DNA from: an uncultured Eubacteriales bacterium
Lineage (GTDB): Bacteria; Bacillota; Clostridia; Oscillospirales; Oscillospiraceae
Length of the DNA stretch: 7,449 bases
Assembly: GCA_902475855.1 (NCBI GenBank)
Contig: CABSBF010000080.1
Location: 1 to 7,449 of the forward strand
Reading direction: 5' to 3'
The translations under genes and the position numbers were made by a program. Below, in pieces: positions 6,235 through 7,449 of this stretch. The notes under the pieces were generated by a model that was not told where the DNA came from, ran no database searches, and saw only the letters and a list, made by a program, of their open reading frames with translations. Every line of letters starts with the position of its first letter. The stretch's first letter is position 1.

Positions 6235-7062
6235 TCAGGCTGCCGTTTGCGCCTGCGCCCACTCCCGGTACTTCGCAGGCGGCAGTCCCAGCGGGTTGCG
6301 CGTATAGATCCTAACGCGGTTGTAGTAGATAAAAACATAGCGGAAAATGATCGTTTTGACCTGTTCTCTCGGTAGCTTGTATGCCGCGATCTGGTAGATC
6401 TTCTCTTTTTTGAGCGTGGCGAAAAAGCTCTCCATCCGTGCGTTGTCGAAGCAATGTCCGGTGCCGCTGAGGCTTTGTATCATGCCGCAGCGAGACAGCT
6501 CGGAACGAAAGGCTAAGCTGGTGTATTGACTGCCGCGATCCGAGTGGAACACCGCTCCCTTTAGGCTCGGATAAATCCGCTCCAGCTGCCGCACCGTGTC
6601 AATGCACAGCTCCTTCTTCATATTGTCCCGCATCTCGAGCGCGACAATCTCGCCGCTGAAGCAGTCCATGATCGGTGAAACATACAGCTTGCCGTCTGCA
6701 CACTGTACCTCGGTAATATCTGTGAGAAACTTCTCCGAAGGGCGCTGGGCACTGAAGTCCCGTTTCAGAATGTTTTCCTGCTCCTGCGCTTCTGTCGTGG
6801 TCTTCGTGATACCGTGCGGAATGCATCTTTTATGGAGCCAGCCATTCTCTTTCATCACGCGATACACCGTTCTCCGGCTGACGTCGACGCCGTCCTGCTC
6901 AAGCGCGAGGCAGACGCGATTCACGCCGTAATTGCGGTTATCCGGATGCTCTTCGAGAATCTTTTTGACCTTTCCCGCAAGAAGCTGACGGCTGCTGTGC
7001 CTGCCCCTGTTTCGAAGCCACCGGTAATAACCGGATTCGCTCAGGCGCAGGACGCGGCACAT
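6235..7062 (-). CDS. IS3-family transposase catalytic subunit (orfB)
   Basis: DDE transposase that cuts and joins IS ends, normally made as an OrfAB fusion by -1 frameshifting. Counting from the ATG at 7062 (275 residues), an HTH_21-type region occupies about 20-75 (HPDNRNYGVNRV, then VSRRTVYRVMKENGW). The rve integrase core follows, with D115 in LTDITEV, D175 in VFHSDRGSQYTS and E211 in DNARMESFFATLK, a canonical DD(35)E arrangement. The C-terminus has the family pattern YYNRVRIYTRNPLGLPPAKYREW. The ATG at 7062 is conventional. The frame is open upstream past the end of orfA (RPQEVKACERHLFVVERKGVYTAKEM), and this stretch resembles the usual fusion linker. Catalytic residues and length are intact, so the IS may be active. 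Confidence 0.95.
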   Translation of the reverse strand: MCRVLRLSESGYYRWLRNRGRHSSRQLLAGKVKKILEEHPDNRNYGVNRVCLALEQDGVDVSRRTVYRVMKENGWLHKRCIPHGITKTTTEAQEQENILKRDFSAQRPSEKFLTDITEVQCADGKLYVSPIMDCFSGEIVALEMRDNMKKELCIDTVRQLERIYPSLKGAVFHSDRGSQYTSLAFRSELSRCGMIQSLSGTGHCFDNARMESFFATLKKEKIYQIAAYKLPREQVKTIIFRYVFIYYNRVRIYTRNPLGLPPAKYREWAQAQTAA

Positions 7063-7121
7063 CTCCTTTGCCGTGTAGACACCCTTGCGTTCGACTACGA
7101 ACAGGTGTCGTTCACACGCTT

Positions 7122-7394
7122 TTACTTCTTGCGGTCTTTTGCGAAAAAACCGAGTGCATCCTTGAGAATGTCGTTTGCAGTTCGCAGCTCGGAAACCTCA
7201 CGCTCGAGCTCACGGATGCGGATCGTCTGCTCCTCTGCGCTCGGTGTCTTCGCGGGCGGTGTATTTCGGCGTATGCTGCGCCAATCCGCCAGCGTGTAGT
7301 ACGCAACACCGAGCTGCTGCGCAGCCTTCTTCACGCCGATCTCGTCTGACAGCTTCAGCACTTCTTCCTTGAATTCTTTGCTGTAATGCTTCAT
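7122..7394 (-). CDS. IS3-family transposase DNA-binding subunit (orfA)
   Basis: HTH_Tnp_1-type protein of 90 residues that binds the terminal inverted repeats and supplies the N-terminus of the OrfAB transposase. It begins MKHYSKEFKEEVLKL, followed by a helix-turn-helix (VKKAAQQLGVAYYTLADWR) and a leucine-zipper-like helix (EQTIRIRELEREVSEL, then TANDILKDALGFFAKD) used for dimerisation in this family. I chose the ATG at 7394 rather than the one at 7409, because GGAGGG (complement of 7402-7407) is placed correctly for 7394. Starting at 7409 would add five residues with no clear ribosome binding site. The stop is TAA at 7122-7124, about 15-25 bases beyond two slippery sequences leading into the orfB frame. 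Confidence 0.9.
   Translation of the reverse strand: MKHYSKEFKEEVLKLSDEIGVKKAAQQLGVAYYTLADWRSIRRNTPPAKTPSAEEQTIRIRELEREVSELRTANDILKDALGFFAKDRKK
7136..7149 (-). promoter_or_regulatory. Programmed -1 frameshift region between orfA and orfB
   Basis: On the - strand the orfA codons read GGT TTT TTC GCA AAA GAC. The heptamer T TTT TTC (7143-7149) has the X_XXY_YYZ form in the correct phase, and A_AAA_G (7136-7140) follows within a few bases. The orfB frame is exactly -1 to orfA and stays open across both. Either site would give an OrfAB fusion passing through RPQEVKACERH. I did not identify a downstream stimulatory structure. Confidence 0.6.
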
Positions 7395-7428
7395 TGCGAT
7401 TCCCTCCATCTCTGTTCTTTCAGTTTAA

Positions 7429-7449
7429 CAGATTTTTGGGGATTTTGCG
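7429..7449 (-). repeat. Right terminal inverted repeat of the IS, cut by the window edge
   Basis: This partner of 6141-6160 is read on the - strand as CGCAAAATCCCC followed by AAAAATCTG. It lies 35 bases upstream of the orfA start, as expected for the transposase-proximal end. By comparison with the left end, about six outer bases are missing from the window. Confidence 0.5.

Larger units (their letters stand above)
6135..7449 (-). mobile_element. IS3-family insertion sequence, right tip just outside the window
   Basis: The element contains orfA (7122-7394) and orfB (from about 7140 to 6235) on the - strand, joined by a -1 frameshift region, which is the standard IS3-family layout. Its left inverted repeat is at about 6135-6160. 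The matching sequence at the window's right edge (7429-7449) is the inner part of the other repeat. IS3-family elements usually have TG...CA ends and are 1.2-1.5 kb long. Starting with TG at 6135, this one would be just over 1.3 kb, ending a few bases past 7449. No target-site duplication can be checked because the right flank is missing. The subgroup (IS150, IS3 or other) is not assigned. Confidence 0.8.

Noticed and set aside
5988..6338. 116-codon - strand frame spanning the IS edge
   Set aside because: It crosses from outside the IS into the orfB coding region in a different frame from orfB, so it cannot be an old gene; no recognisable product.
1..7449. CRISPR array, tRNA, rRNA or defence system
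   Set aside because: No regularly spaced repeat-spacer pattern, no tRNA-like cloverleaf ending, and every supported gene is a recombinase, an integrase, a transposase or the small ORF.

Overview
This window is mobile DNA from end to end, with no housekeeping gene. The fairly high GC content, strong AGGTGG/GGAGG-type ribosome binding sites, Tn916-like integrase and large serine recombinases with zinc ribbons and coiled coils suggest an accessory region of a GC-rich gut Clostridium relative (Oscillospiraceae/Lachnospiraceae type). This placement is inference from gene style, not from a marker gene.

Left part (about 1-4790): three large serine recombinase genes in tandem on the + strand, followed by a 45-codon ORF. 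The spacing is operon-like: a 2-base gap, a 16-base overlap, then a 10-base gap, and each downstream gene has its own ribosome binding site. Recombinases 2 and 3 look complete, with catalytic Ser, Arg cluster, zinc ribbon and coiled coil. Recombinase 1 has lost about its first 78 residues, including the catalytic Ser. Its homology begins abruptly near base 53, at DLSRLGR, after an A/T-rich sequence. This block resembles the integration module at one end of an integrative/conjugative or mobilisable element.

Middle (about 4625-5776, - strand): a Tn916-type tyrosine integrase whose homology stops immediately after the HDLRH motif, near base 4793. Beyond that point the frame runs antisense through the end of the serine-recombinase block, so the catalytic tyrosine is missing. 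Both edges of the block carry an A-run/T-run, then GTC, a short gap and CTTGACA (21-46 and 4763-4787). I read the arrangement as a serine-recombinase module, or a deleted remnant of one, inserted into or fused with an older tyrosine-integrase element.

Between integrase and IS (5777-6140): a gap with no convincing intact gene. It holds the integrase leader, a motif repeated three times at 45-46-base spacing, and a possible 3' remnant of a - strand gene ending at 6043.

Right part (about 6135 to beyond 7449, - strand): an IS3-family insertion sequence with orfA, orfB (DD35E), slippery frameshift signals and a recognisable left inverted repeat. The window appears to end inside the right inverted repeat, a few bases short of the IS tip.

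I see no RNA gene, CRISPR array, resistance gene or defence gene. The points most worth checking are the recombinase triad with its truncated first member, and the paired att-like junctions around it.
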